From Diadema setosum (lineage: Eukaryota; Echinodermata; Echinoidea; Diadematoida; Diadematidae), in contig CM067069.1 of the NCBI GenBank assembly GCA_033980235.1, forward strand, positions 32,227,041 to 32,291,040: a stretch of DNA of 64,000 nucleotides. Reading direction: 5' to 3'. This document shows positions 34,180 through 47,166 of this stretch, piece by piece. The stretch's first letter is position 1; every line of letters starts with the position of its first letter. The notes below the pieces were generated by a model. That model did no database searches. It saw only the letters and a list, made by a program, of their open reading frames with translations, and was not told the DNA's origin. Both the position numbers and the translations under genes were made by a program.

Positions 34180-34649
34180 AACATACAAATTATACAAACC
34201 ACTCTATTTCCACTTCAGCCTCAAAAAAAGGACATTTAGGGGGGAGTTGAATACAAGTCAAAGGAAGAAGTGGTTGAAACTTGACTGACGACGCAAGCAC
34301 AACATAGTTTATACAGGCACGAACCCTTGTCGGTCATAAAGGAGTCTGCGCCATAAAAAAACTAAGTTTGGGAACAACAAACCCATCAAGTTTAAGTTTG
34401 ATGCCACTCACTCCACCTGGCCATGACCCAGCTTACTTCAGTAAGGACCAAATCTGGATCAGATCTGAATTATAAAAAAGAGCCTAGTTAGGCTAGCCTG
34501 CGTTTAACCCCTGGGCTGGGTGCTCCTTACTCTTCACACAGCTAAAAACTGTGCCTGTGGTCGCAGTTAGTCTGCGTTCAGAATCATCCATGGCATATAG
34601 ATATTAAAGAAGCTAGATTCTAGGCTCACCTAGTACCTCCTTGGTTTGA

Positions 34650-35083
34650 CTGAAACAATGCGAAAGATCGGTTTGTATCTGTATCTGGTCGTCGGGAATA
34701 TGTTCTGTGGAGAATAGGTCTGGCTTCACGGATCCCCTCCTGTAGGAGAGCGATAATGTAAAAAAATAAATAAAAGACTCCTCCGAACAGATGGATCTTA
34801 CTGTCTACTCCTTGGGTATCCATAGGTCGATATTAGACTCAATGCACCACTAGCTAGCACTGTCCCATAGTATTTACGAGGCCGCGTGAAAGCTGCTCCC
34901 AACATGTCGGGAACAGTAACAGTTAGAATCTACATGTTATTGTTAGACACAAAGATCCGTCTGTCCGGAGGAGTCTTTTATTTTTATTGATGTTATCAGT
35001 GTCACTCTCCTCCGCAGTCTCCGCGGAACATTATCCCCGACGACCAGATACAGACGGACCAATCTTTCGGTCAATGGGAACAG
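34650..35083. repeat. Inverted duplication upstream of PIGC
   Basis: The left arm (about 34650-34803) and right arm (about 34949-35083) share, in opposite orientation, GGTCGTCGGG, CTCCTCCG and AAGACTCCTCCG(A/G)ACAGA. Weaker similarity continues outward (tgccgacaagggt-type sequence near 34330 and 35110). On the minus strand the left arm contains a donor AG|GTGAGC at about 34628, so it could hold the non-coding first exon of PIGC. Confidence 0.65.
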
Positions 35084-35209
35084 CTACGTACATTGGCGGG
35101 ATTGTAATGGCACAGACACCGACAAGGGTCTGTGCTTGCAAACAAAGCGCGACCTGCTGCGCTGCGACAGGTGTCAGAGCAACACAATTCACCAGCGCAA
35201 TTTATAAGG

Positions 35210-36590
35210 TATGGGACCGCGGCTAAGTAAACGGTCTTCCGCGGTCAGAGTTTTCAACTCGGAGCAGGAGTAAATCTGTATCAACTAAGGGCTTGGCAAT
35301 GCTTACGTTCCTTGGTGTGTAATACCCGTCCTCTCAGCTATCATGTCCACCACTTGCCATGAAGTATCAGTTGACAATAATACAATATTACAATAATTTG
35401 CAACTATTCCGGCCACCAGCCCGATCTTCACTAATTGTAACATGCAGATCCACGGCCGCAGATATCGCTAACTGCCCCCCCCCCCCCATTAACGGATCGA
35501 CGCCCCTGCCCCTCCTAGCTCCCATCCCCTTCCCTCTAATTTGGTCGCTCCGCTCTCTCACACATGTCTTCCATGTCCCCCCCCCCCCCCATTAAAATTG
35601 AACGAAGGGTTAAATCAAGAAAGTGACAAACGCAACAAAGCTATAAGGAAATATCTACAACATTAGGGCTACAACTGTACATACAAAGAAATTGATATCC
35701 ATTGATATCCGTAGGCCATATTATTTCCTCCTCATTAACGCATCGATGAGGAAGTACTTATTACCGTGGTCTGGATGTGTAACACAATATCTTCCGATTC
35801 CATAGCATTAAAGGGCTGATGACAACAGGGTGCCTACATCAACACTGATGATGTATAATGATTATACATAGATTATTATGGATTCAAGAACAGTTTTAAT
35901 AATCCTGTACTAATCTGGTATTGTATATATGCCAAATACTGTATGCCGAATACTATGAAAGTACAGATTTACGTAGATGTTTGTCTATAACGAATGACTG
36001 GAAATGATAGACCATCTTTGCCCTGTTCCCACTTAGCCGAGTTGGAGTCTCGAGTTTTTTGTTTTCTCTTCTTCTTCTTCTTCTTCTTCTTCTTTTTCTT
36101 CTTTTATATAATTTACCCATGCACTACTGCTGTAGCCATTTCAACGGTACATGCATAAAACCTTTGGGAAAGACATTTGAATAAACAAGTGTTAATCTAC
36201 CATAGAAGAAGAAATATACCAAAAACCAAAGTACGAAGAGTCAACTGAATAAAAATAATTTTGACGTTGAATTTTGCGGATATGTTGCTCAAATAAAAAA
36301 AAAAATTAAATAAAAAAATCAGCCTTTCAAATAGGCCTACGCACTGTTCATCAAAAGCAGTATAATGATCCGCAGACCTAAGAAACTATATATGCGAACA
36401 CCCCTTTCGCTTTCATAATTCAATATCTAAATTGAGTTTCATACACTTTGGGGAAGTTCTTGCTTAAATGCTGAAAATGCTGAAACCGTACTATGCCCGA
36501 GTGCATGTAGCACCCCTCTAAATCAGAATCTGGCCAGTTAAAAGAAAATCACACGTCCAGTGTACAAGTCATAATTATGATATAATCCTC
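35210..36590. other. Intergenic DNA with a homopolymer repeat fragment
   Basis: No gene was seen. A fragment at about 35475-35595 has poly-C runs flanking GGTCGCTCCGCTCTCTCAC, kin to the 13-16 kb family. (CTT)n lies at about 36067-36105. Confidence 0.6.
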
Positions 36591-36599
36591 ATGCACACT

Positions 36600-36903
36600 G
36601 ATTCATCAGGGGCGGATCTAGCTTTTTATAAAGGAGGGGGTTGGGGCGGTATGCGAGGGAGCGTAGCGACCGAGCCCGAGCAAGCGGAGCGAGCGAGGGT
36701 GGGGGGGGGGGGGGGAGGGTGTGGGAGGGGGGTGTCCCCCCTCCGACAGTAAGGAGAATTTTTGAAAATCTGTGAAAATGGCGTTTTCTTGCATCTAAAA
36801 CACCACTATTTTTGGTATAGAGGTCATTGTCATAAATAGAAAAAAATAAAATTACAAGTTTAAAAAAAAAAGATAAGATAAAAAAAATGGTCCCGGATTT
36901 TTT

Positions 36904-36934
<31 letters not shown>

Positions 36935-37010
36935 GGGGGGGTTGCAACCCCCCAACCCCCCCCCCCCCCCCCCACCCCCCCCCCCCCCCGATCCGCTTCT
37001 GTTCATACTG
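36600..37010. repeat. Dispersed repeat with very long G and C homopolymers
   Basis: It starts GGGGCGGATCTAGCTTTTT and contains agcggagcgagcgagg and a G18 run. It ends in a ~30-base G tract followed by ~45 bases almost all C, which could form a strong hairpin. Such tracts are error-prone in assemblies. Confidence 0.8.
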
Positions 37011-37519
37011 TAGATACAAATACTGGTCGAATCAAATTGGCGTTCATTGAATTTTGCATAAGGTTTCCATTTAAACACAATATTTTGTGTTTTTTTTTTT
37101 TCATTCGTTGCTTTTGTTATTTATAAAAAAAAATACTATTTTCTTTCACGCTGTTGTCTCCTGTGGAATCGGACCAAGTATTTAGGTGTTGTTGAAGTTT
37201 TTTTTTTTTTTTGGGGGGGGGGGGGTGGAGGTTCTTCCTTAGACAGAATCGGGATTACACACACCAAAAAAATGTTTTATTTGCTGATGTCTTTGTTAGT
37301 GGTGTCGGCTTGTTTTCTAAAGGACAAATAGATTTGTTGTACAATCTAATGCATTGTTGTGTTTACTCCTCAATTAATGCAACACAAGCAGCTTAATTAC
37401 TTTGTGCAATACAATGAGTCCCGACCAGCATTCACATCTATATACATTCAGGAATACACGCCAACAGGGGGTATCGTTTCTTTTCATCACAGACTTGTAC
37501 ACCAATACTGTCATCATCC

Positions 37520-37735
37520 TGAATACATAAATTTTCGCGGTGGTTTTATCTTCGCGAATTTCGCGAATCGCCTTTTGAACCGCGAAAATAACAAACACGT
37601 GAAAATAACAACGCGCGAATAACTAAGTTCAGTTAGATCCTCGCAACCGCGAAATTAACAACACGCGAAAAAAATTAATGTCCTCGAAGTAGCAATTCGC
37701 GAAAATATCTGTACGCGAAAATTTCCAGCTCGTAC
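37520..37735. mobile_element. Fragment of a CGCGAA-rich MITE
   Basis: AATTTTCGCGGTGGTTTTA and many cgcgaa/ttcgcg motifs match the interior style of the 32730-33171 element, with a decayed right end near CTCGTACAGTATA. Probably Tc1/mariner-type and non-autonomous. Confidence 0.55.
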
Positions 37736-38029
37736 AGTATACCAACATGGCCTTCATTCCGGAATTCATTCTTCGAATCTTAGTGTAATTCACGAAGGAA
37801 AAAAAAAAAAACATGGAAGATAATGACAGGGTTATCTCACATGATATCACGTATTGATTGTGTAAACCTGTTTCCTCCAATTGTAACTCCAAGAAAAAAA
37901 GAAGGTTTTATTTGTATTTTAATGGATTGCATCATCGCGGACAAAATCATACAAGCCCAGTGGTTACTTCAGCACTTGGAAATATCAATATTTACGTGGT
38001 TATTCTGAACATAAAAAACAAATCAGGGG

Positions 38030-38310
38030 CGGCGCAGCCGTGGGGGCCGTGGGGGCTCGGGCCCCCACACTTTTTGTGCACCATACAAAGGAATACATAA
38101 CCCCCCACTTTTTTCAACCCGGAAGTACGTAAGATGCACTATGGAGGGGAGAGAATGAGCTGAGGACCTTTTGCTTATTAGCTGAAGAAACCCGGAAGTG
38201 GACGGGGAAAGATGAGCTGAGGACCTTTTTTTTTTTTTTTTGCTTGTTAGCTCATGAAACCCGGAAGTGGGCCCCCACACTTTTGAAAACAGTGCGCCGG
38301 CCCTGCAAAT
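38030..38310. repeat. Dispersed repeat with internal ~70-bp duplication
   Basis: The ends are GGGGCGGCGCAGCCGTGGGG and GTGCGCCGGCCCTGC. Inside, 'gatgagctgaggacctttt, tagctgaagaaacccggaag' is present twice. No coding capacity. Confidence 0.7.
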
Positions 38311-38574
38311 ATTGTTTAATTCATTACTTGCTAGGTTGATCGCGAAATGTCGCACAACACTCGGGACACAGGCTAAACCAGAAAGCACAATATCGACGTT
38401 GTATGGTTGGAAGTGGTCAATTTTCATAATACAATCATACTTGCTTTGTTTCACTCCTGGTTTGATTGCTTACGTCTTGATACAAAGGTACGACAATCAA
38501 ATCAAATCCCAAACGCAAACACACACGCACACACACATACAAGGCCCATAACTGAGAGGTCGGGGTGTTCAGCT

Positions 38575-38746
38575 CGGAACCCCCCCCCCCCCCCCCATTT
38601 TCCAGCAGCCAAGAAATAAAAGAAATAAAAAGCAACAAATATGGGTCGCGGAAGCCCCCCCCCCACCCCCCCCCCCCCCCCCCGGCCACCCTTTTTGAAA
38701 AAAAACAAATGAAAAGGGCAATCAAATCGCACGGGGGAGCCTGTGC

Positions 38747-38778
<32 letters not shown>

Positions 38779-38880
38779 TGCTTGCTTGCTTTTGCTGGCC
38801 AGCTGATTAAACCCCACAGTAGACTAATTTTTCTAATTTGGAACCCCCCCCCCCCTCATAAAAATCCTAGTTACGGGCCT
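38575..38880. repeat. Poly-C/poly-T homopolymer repeat fragments
   Basis: C runs at 38581-38597 and about 38656-38683, poly-T at 38748-38775 and another C run at 38845-38856. It ends TAGTTACGGGCCTGCACAC, as in other dispersed 'non-LTR-like' fragments here. Confidence 0.7.
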
Positions 38881-39867
38881 GCACACACATTCACAGACAG
38901 ATAGACAGACACACCAGGGAGGTGGGAAGTGTACACACACACTCACACACATGCACATACATACGCACACACATAATATAACCACAAAAACAATGACATA
39001 CAGCTCTAACTTGGTGCAATTACGAACATCTATAATCTATTGGCAAGAATTTAGATAAAAACAAAAAGGGATGAAAAAAATGGAGGGAACTCATGTTTGC
39101 CGAGATTACATTAGTGAAATAAATAGCATAGTGAAAAAATAGATAGTGAAGATTTATTTTAGTAAGAATTTAAACTCCGATACCGTCTGTTTTTATAGCT
39201 TCTTGAATAATAGAAACCCATGACTGAGTGAAAGTTGGTCGCTGTTCATGATATTTACGAGTTTCAGAGTGCTTTGTTTACGTTCTTTTCATGCAGATAC
39301 ATCGCTTCATCTCAACAGGTTACTGAGTATACTTCCGTGTAGTGACTTGGCGTCATGTGCGATACTGGTATGAAGGGAAAAGCAAAAATGTATACAAAAC
39401 CCAAACCACTAGAATATTTCATTAGACCTACTTCTCCCCTCCAGAGGAGAAGAAGAAGAAAAAACAAACAAACCCGATACTAATCATCTTCATCGGTCGT
39501 CCTTTAATCTCTAAACTAGGTTGGATGAATATCAAGAGCGTTCTTGAGCAAAGGCGATTCACAGGCTATTAAGATGATATCACTCTCAATTTCATTATTC
39601 TGGCACGAGCCAAGTGCCTAAGTGTCTGAAAGGTATGAAGCAATACTTCGGGCATCACAAAGTATATCAACCGTGCATTGTGAGTAGTGCGCATTAATTT
39701 GTTTGGTCTATCACCAACGGTTGCCTGCCCACACTTCAACTGCGTTTTCCTTGTCTTTGCAACATTGCTCTACAACCTGTTGCAGCCTGTGAAAGGAAAG
39801 GGAGGATTGTAATGGAGCCGTGGTTTTGCAAACCACAACTTTAACCAATATGATTCCCTCCTCATAG

Positions 39868-40089
39868 GACGAGGTATCCTTGGCCCTGAGGTGGGAATGA
39901 GCTGTGATGATGGCGCAAGTCTTTCTCGAGGTGACAACGTCGTGGACTTCAGAACATCTGAATCCAGAGGCAACGACGACGATGCTCGAGCAAGCTCACC
40001 GAGCAGCAGCGGTGAAGACCAGAAGACTCCTCCAATTACCGTTGGGATCGCCCTCGTGGCGGTGGGTGCCTGGCGCCCTCGTTCATCCG
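39868..40089 (+). CDS. Probable internal exon of the seven-helix membrane protein gene
   Basis: An acceptor CCTCCTCATAG and donor CCG|GTATGT bound 222 nt, open throughout in phase 1-1. Splicing to 41920 completes codon G|GA in frame. The peptide is hydrophilic and Ser/Asp-rich (e.g. GMSCDDGASLSRGDNVV), consistent with a cytoplasmic N-terminal segment. An alternative donor AAAC|GTATGT at 40247 also gives phase 1 but uses a frame with TGA at 40013-40015, so I prefer the shorter exon. Upstream exons were not identified. Confidence 0.45.
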
Positions 40090-41919
40090 GTATGTCATCC
40101 GACGACAACGCCACTCAAATCAACGTCGCCTCGGTTACACTTCCCAAGATGGTACCCAGTCACACGCTGATGACCACCAGCCTATCATAGATGCTGGCGA
40201 CGACGATTCCCTTGAAAAGCCACGTTCGAGTGAGGAAGAATTTAAACGTATGTATCTCTTCTTACGGACTCTCTATGCAATCGTTTCAGTTTCGTTTAAT
40301 ATCTGTCATATAGATGCATATTATACTTACAGATCTATTCAATTCTATGTTCATCTGACAACGATGCGAACACAAAATGACCTTCAACAATGTTTAAGAA
40401 GCACTGTAAAGGGCTGAACTGTTGAAGCCATATCAACTAGGTAACTATGCAAGTCTTCTCAAAACGGCATGAATAAAACGCTATAAAAAGAAGTGGCCAC
40501 CCTCCTTCATAATTCCATATCTAAGCAGCAAACAATAATCCTCGTCAAGCGTTTGCTTATCATGATGGTCTCCTGAATTTCTGTACATCAACACTTGCTT
40601 AATTTGTCTTTGAGCAACAGATATACGGGATCCTATGTATGCATGAATATAAATGCATAAAATAATGCCTGTTTGTTTTCATTTCGCATTGTGTTAGAAA
40701 AAAAAAAACTTGGGTATTTGAATTAATCGTTTATTTGTTTTAACTGTTAGATAAGTTCGTTCAATTGACTTTGTATATCTTATGTATGGAAAAGAAATTC
40801 AGAAATAAAATAAAATAAATCAATAAATAAATCAAAAGAAAAATTGTCGATGATGATAATAACAGTGATAATTTATTGAGTATATATGCTGTTAAAGGTA
40901 AAACATAGTTCCCATGAAGTTACTATTCTTGCAGCTTTTTTCTGTTGTTGTTGCTGTTGTTCTAATAGAAATATCGAGACCTATGCATAAGAAATATGTG
41001 AAATAACGCTCTGATACCTCAATATAGCTGGGCAAAGACGATTTGCGAAATATCACCCAAGATACGCCGAAATTACTACAATCTGAGAACATGCTTGCTA
41101 TACTGATGTCTTATACAGAGGGGCGCTTCAGGAAAAAAAAATGTTGGATACACCGACGTTTATAGGGCATTTCCCACCTCTGATCTCGAATTAATCCAAA
41201 ACAAACAATATACTCATCATCCTGGCAAATCGAGTCAGCCAGATACATTTCTTGGTAGAGTCTTTCAAAATGATTGCAAGCAAATTCCGAATTGTGGAAG
41301 GTGATTTCTGAGTCCTTCTGAGAACTATGCTTTAGTTTTAACAATACTTTTATGTATCAGATTACATTGCTTCATAACTAGGCAACGAAAACTCAGTGAT
41401 TGTTAGTGATTTTACTGCGACCTCATGAATGTAAAAAGTGCAAGAAGCAAACTAGTATGGGAAGTGTGTGGGTAAATCCTTGAATCAAACATCAACGGAT
41501 ATTTCATCAGGCTGGCATAGGGTCGACGCTGGTCGTAGGTGTGAAAGCTCCCCAAGCCCTGATTTTTTTAATTCAAATATAAATAAACAAATACAAATGA
41601 ACGTTGGGAACATGTCTTTTTATGAATACATTGGTTTCCTGACTTTACGCAGAACATGGGTATTAGGACACAGTTCACTTACTCACAAGGCACAGATGTA
41701 ATGAAATGAAAGTGAGAACAATAATCAATATTTCCGCCATTTACATCCTTTATAGTTTTCTCCAATTTTTTTTTATCTCCTTCGGTGTTGATTCATATCA
41801 TTCTCCCCTCTTTCCCATATTTTCTATTCTCCACCTATGCTTCTCATCTTTTTCTTTCCTCTAATTTCCCCCTTCCTTTACTCCTTATATTCTTGTTCTA
41901 TCTCTCTCCATGATTCCAG

Positions 41920-42977
41920 GATCATGGTGCTCGATTGGAGTAGATTTCATGGCAATTCTGTTTCTGTCACTGGCGACGGCAATGCTGTGCGCCGACGGCT
42001 ACGTGTACCTGAGCGAACTGTGGGGGCGCTCAAGCGAACTTCTCTTTCTCTTCTCCTATGTCACCTACCTCATTCAAGTGCTCGTCATCCCAGCGTACAG
42101 CCTAGCAACTCGTTTACGTGCAGTTTTTGTCAAGCCCAGCGTCGCGAGTCGATGTCCGCTGGATCCAGAGTTCGTTTACCGTCGAGTGAGCATCATCCAC
42201 TCCTTTCACAAAACAATCCTCAAACCGCATTTCATGCTTCTGTTCAACGTGTGGCCATTGGTTCATGCGGTCCTTCGATGTGCAGAGTCAAAGATTATTA
42301 ACCATGATTGTCACATTGAATTTTATGTTTTCAGCGACGTGTCTGCTTGTGTTGGTTTCATCATGTACGGCTCCTTCTGGTACATTATGTACTTGCATCG
42401 AGTCTCTCTTTATTACGAACTAAAGCGCGTAGCGCGCGTCACGCAGCGCCTGTCCGTCGACGAAAGAGTTGATGATGCGCGCCGCTACATCTGTCGAGTC
42501 CATCGGGACTACCTCGTGCTGCGCGAGATGATGGGCGTTTGGATGGCTTTTACCATGGTCACAGCCACGTGGGGTATAATGTCTCGCCTCTCCTGGGATT
42601 ACGCAATCGCCGCGCAAGATACAAGCGTGTGGAGTGACAAACGTCGTATCTATATGGATGTAGTTGTCTGGTCGGAGAAAGTCATGTTTTTGACATTTCC
42701 GTACTTTGCTTTGGGTGGCGTGAATCTAGAGTATCTGTGGCAGCGATTTCGGCACGCTTTAGAGCGCCGGAGGAGTTACCAGCATCGGTCCTTCTGGAAT
42801 GCCATTCAAATGCACACCATGTACATCAATAACGTAGGTAGCCGGGAGCTGAGATGGACGCTGCTCTTCGCGCTTATCGGTCCCTATTTGGCCATCCAGT
42901 CCAAGTGGAACGGGGACCAGAACTTGGAATTTTGGAACGGACCTTTCAATTGTTCTGATAATCACACACATACCTAG
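41920..42977 (+). CDS. Terminal exon of a seven-transmembrane protein, possibly gustatory-receptor-like
   Basis: A polypyrimidine tract and acceptor CATGATTCCAG precede 1058 nt that end at TAG 42975-42977. About seven hydrophobic segments are visible: VDFMAILFLSLATAML; ELLFLFSYVTYLIQVLVI; FMLLFNVWPLVHAV; VSACVGFIMYGSFWYIMYL; MMGVWMAFTMVTATWGIM; VMFLTFPYFALGGV; LLFALIGPYLAIQ. The loop between helices 4 and 5 is long and basic. Seven helices with a last helix ending PYLAIQ recall the gustatory-receptor-like superfamily (TYxxxxxQ motif), but the match is weak and I cannot exclude an unnamed family. A start inside this exon (ATG 41948) is also possible. Confidence 0.7.
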
Positions 42978-43469
42978 TCACAAAGTGCAGCAAGGAAGTC
43001 AGTAATATGTTTCAAAGTAGTAATCCTGTTTCAAAAGATTCCAAAAGGCCGTAGGCTTTATCAAATTAAGCCTATACTACTATCGGTTCATACATAGTGT
43101 CATTGTCACAACAGTGACTTGATTTTAATCAAAATATTCATTTATTTACAACATTAAAATCAAGAATGATTGCGTTTATCATATCAGTTTGGTTTACGAA
43201 TGAGGTATTTTCTTTGCTTAGAGATGTTGAACTGAGTTGAACTGATCACAAGTGCGTGTGTCGAGTACAGGTGTATATAATTAGCTGAGGTCCGGAAGCA
43301 TCAACCGATTCCTTAATGAACTATACTGTATAGCCACTGCATGACAAAATATGGCACGTGCTTTGATGGATGCTTGAATGAACTTGATGTTGCGCGTCAG
43401 AGACAGAAGCACGATAGGTTTGAATTAAACACCTTGTTAGCATAAATGCTGTTGATATTTTATCTATAA

Positions 43470-43524
<55 letters not shown>

Positions 43525-44296
43525 GTGTGTATTTGGATATTTTAGCCTCTTTCAGAAAAGCAGTTATTGGGACTGACTTTTCAGGAGCACATTAATATTG
43601 AAGAAATCATTCGCAAAGTATTATGTACACGCTGCTGAAAAAGAAAATAAAAACAGCAGCTAAACTAGACGTGAAGAGAAATAAACTACGCTCTGGCGGC
43701 TTGCTATTAAGTCGACTCAGTCGATATCCACAATGTTTGTTATTTTTTTTACGTGCTTCATGGCGTACACTACGTAGCTTGAGGTAAAATGTACAATATT
43801 ATTATTATTCTGTGTTTTCTTCGTTTTGAACGGGCAAAGGTCCCTCAGAGTTCTACAATAAGTGTTCTAGCAATGCCTGAAAAAGTAAACACATGAATAA
43901 TGTTATTTACATCTAATGACCACTATCATTGATTCTCCCCTGTAAATTTACAATACACCATACTCTTAAGAAAAGAAAAATGAACCGATTGTTTCACTTC
44001 ACTCTCAATAACCGCGATTGTTTTTAAGATAATTATTTCTGTGGAAAAGCATTAGATACACCCTGCTGAAAAGAACACTATGTCCCACATTATGACACAC
44101 AACGTGAACAAATATTGTGAACACGTTCTGAAATCTTTTCATCTCTTGGAAATAGTTTGTATTATTAATCAGTATAGATACCATACAAAATTAATTCATA
44201 TATAGTTATATGTGATAATGTTAAAGATGAAGAACCACTAAACTGATGTTATTTATTAATACCAAATAAAGTCGGGCCTCCTGTTTCACACAGAGA
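42978..44296. other. 3' UTR/intergenic with GT microsatellite
   Basis: Downstream of the seven-helix gene. (GT)n lies at about 43471-43522. AATAAA motifs near 43645 and 44266 could terminate the transcript. No other gene. Confidence 0.5.
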
Positions 44297-44636
44297 TAGA
44301 ACGGGTTACAGCTCGTTATTCCAAAGGTTCGTTATTCCGAACGTTTTTTAGTCCGAAGGTTCGTTATTCCGAAGATTCGTTATTCCGAAGGTTCGTTAAT
44401 CCGAAAATGTGATGATGTTTGTTATTCCGAAGGTTCGTTAATCCAAATATGAAATAAGGTTCGTTATTCCGAAGGTTCGTTAATCCGAAAATGAAACAAA
44501 GCTCTTTATTCCGAAGGTTCGTTACGGACCCTATATCACTTCGGATCAACGAACCTTCGGAATAGCGAACCCTATTTCATTTTCGGAATAACGAACCTTC
44601 GGAATAACGAACATTCGGAATAACGAACAGCACCCG
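44297..44636. mobile_element. MITE built of GGTTCGTTATTCCGAA repeats
   Basis: The left half repeats GTTCGTTATTCCGAAG about eight times, some as 'taatcc'. The right half carries the reverse complement (CGGAATAACGAACCTTC). Outer ends CGGGTTACAG and CAGCACCCG give short inverted termini. No coding capacity. Confidence 0.75.
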
Positions 44637-45884
44637 ATAGAACGTGGTGTGGAGTCTGTGAGGGCTCCAAACCTGGCTCAGTTTTATTTTTCACTTTGAA
44701 ATGAATTATCGTAGTTCTATATTATCTTCTGAGTTTTTTTTTTTTTTTTTGTCTCGTTTGGTTGGTTTGTGAGACAAACATGTTTGCATCTCAACATAAA
44801 TTGGGTAAACGTACGTTGGTTTGGTAACAGAAATAAAAACAAAAATTTTGTAAAATTTGGTCATTGGTTTAAAGCAATCGATGGTCACTCAGTTTTACTG
44901 ATATACGTTAGAAATCAAACCGCTGCTTTTCTTTTCATTTCAATGGTATATCCCGTAAGGAGAGAGGTTCTCAAATGTTTATCCCTAACAAACTATGTAC
45001 ATGTACAGTATGCTATTACCTAAACTTTACACAAATTTGATATTTTAGCCCAGATAAAGCTGTTAAAGTCTATCAGACACAATGCCTTGAACAATGTTCA
45101 CTCATCGTAAGTAAAATGAATAAAATGAAGAAATTTGACATTGTGCTACATTTTCGTCACTAAACAACTGATGGCACTTCATGTGTGTGTGTGTGTGTAG
45201 CTGTGTGTTTCTGGGTGGATATTATTATTCCAATAATTGTTGGATATAAATATTTCAACTTTTACGTCGATTACAGGGTATGTATCATTTTCCTCATTAT
45301 TGTTACAGTACTAACATGTTACAGGGAATACATTTTTCATATCAACTTTGAAAACATCATAAACAAATTTGTGAACATGTAGTCCTCTATTCTCCGATAA
45401 CAATCATGTACATAAGCTCTTAAAATGTTTTGACCTACTAATGCCCCCTTGCATATTTTCTTGATAACCAGTTTATTGATTGCTATTTACAAATACTGTG
45501 ATAGATTTATTATGCGTTTTAACTGTTATGCACTAATATTATGGCTTTGAATGATATTAACTTTCTCATGAGTACCTCCTCAGATTTTTTGCATATATCA
45601 GCTGATTCGATAATTATTATACCTTTTTTGTGAGGAGATAAATTGCAACTGAAAAAACACAATCAACACAACGGACAGAGATAAACTCTTGTCTGATCAT
45701 GTTTCCGGAGACAATCAAATACTATAGGGAAAAATTCAAAAATACATATTATTCACGTATGTGTATCTGTTCAAAGGGTGTTTATCTTTTTAATTTTTGT
45801 CATTTTCTTTTGGCCTCATCCTGGATTTCCCTCTCTTAGTATCTCTCGTTGTTCTGTGCACATTAATCGCTCCTAAGAACTCTC
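44637..45884. other. AT-rich intergenic DNA, nothing recognised
   Basis: No coding region, RNA gene or repeat family could be supported. A short GT run lies at 45183-45198. Confidence 0.5.
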
Positions 45885-47166
45885 AATACTGAATTGCCGA
45901 AATTATCTATGTGGTTTAAGAGTAATAGATTATCACTTAATCTGAAAAAGACAAATTTTATGTATTTCTATAACAAGAAGCATAATAATGAAATGCAACA
46001 TTTAAATATCATGGTGGATGGTGCATTATTGGAACAAAAAAAGTATTAAATTCCTCGGAATATAAATAAATGAAAATATGAAATGGAACGTTCATGTACA
46101 ATATATCTCTGATAAAGTGTCTCGTAATGTTGGTTATACTTCAGAAGTTAAAGTATTATGTCCCACATAATATTTAATTCATGTTATAAAATTCCTTGAT
46201 ATTATCGCACACTTCTTATTGTAACATTGTATGGGCAACTTCAAAAAGCCACATTGATAGTATATTACTTTTGCAAAAGAAAGCTATACGTATATGCACC
46301 AACTTAGGTTGTCGAGACCATTCAGATCCTTTATTCGCAGAATTAAGAACACTTAAGGTAAATGACATTAATTTTTTTGCAAAACTCACTCTTTATGTTT
46401 CGCTTACATAATGGTCAGTTGTCATCTTCTTTTTACTCACTATTTCAATTAAACAAGGACATACATTCTTATCCAACAAGACAATCTGAAAAGTTTCACT
46501 TATATAATCCCAAAACCGTGATGGCCCTGAAATCTGTCAGACACACCGGACCCGATGTTTGGAATTCTCTTCCTTCTGAAATTCGAAGCTTAAAATCCAT
46601 GTATTCTTTTAGGAAAGCTGTAAAAACAAAGTTGTTATCTGAATATCAGTAATTCCATTGTTATTTTTAATATATTATACACGAAATTTTTTCGTAGAAA
46701 TATCGACGCATGTAATAATGATTATGTAACCGACCATGACCTGTATCAACTGTCCACCTGTACCTCGGTGAGGAAATATTTTGTCATGTCTTGCTAATCA
46801 GTGATACAGGTGACTTTACTTTGTATAAACTTTTAGTGAAAGCAGACAAACCTCTCCTTTCCCTTACTCCTTTCAACTATCCTATCCCTATGCAAGTCAT
46901 CCCTCCCTCCTATTCTCCTTCCGATGTATATCATGTTATGCTACGGGGGCTGCACGCAAATCAAGCTACGCTTATGCTGTATCCCCTCTGTATTATTCAT
47001 TGTTGTATGTTTTGTTGTACTTTTGCTGTACATCGTACACAGGCAATGAACAAGAAAATACTTATATATATTATCATATTTATGTTTGTACATGAATGTA
47101 TAAATGTACAATGATGATACAAAAACCAATAAATCAAATCAAATCAATTCAAATCAAATCAAAAAA
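45885..47166 (+). pseudogene. 5'-truncated LINE fragment (CR1/L2/Jockey-like RT C-terminus and 3' UTR)
   Basis: Across several frames, the piece shows WFKSNRLSLNLKKT-like RT sequence near 45905. 'ILSHTSYCNIVWATS' and 'LLQKKAIRI' follow near 46196-46300, and 'YPTRQSEKFHL', 'GPDVWNSLPSEIRSL' and a FRKAVKTKLL tail near 46450-46650. These are standard C-terminal landmarks of CR1/L2/Jockey-like LINEs. The 3' end is a run of about nine AAATC-type units (47120-47160), a typical LINE tail. Frameshifts and 5' truncation make it dead. Confidence 0.8.
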
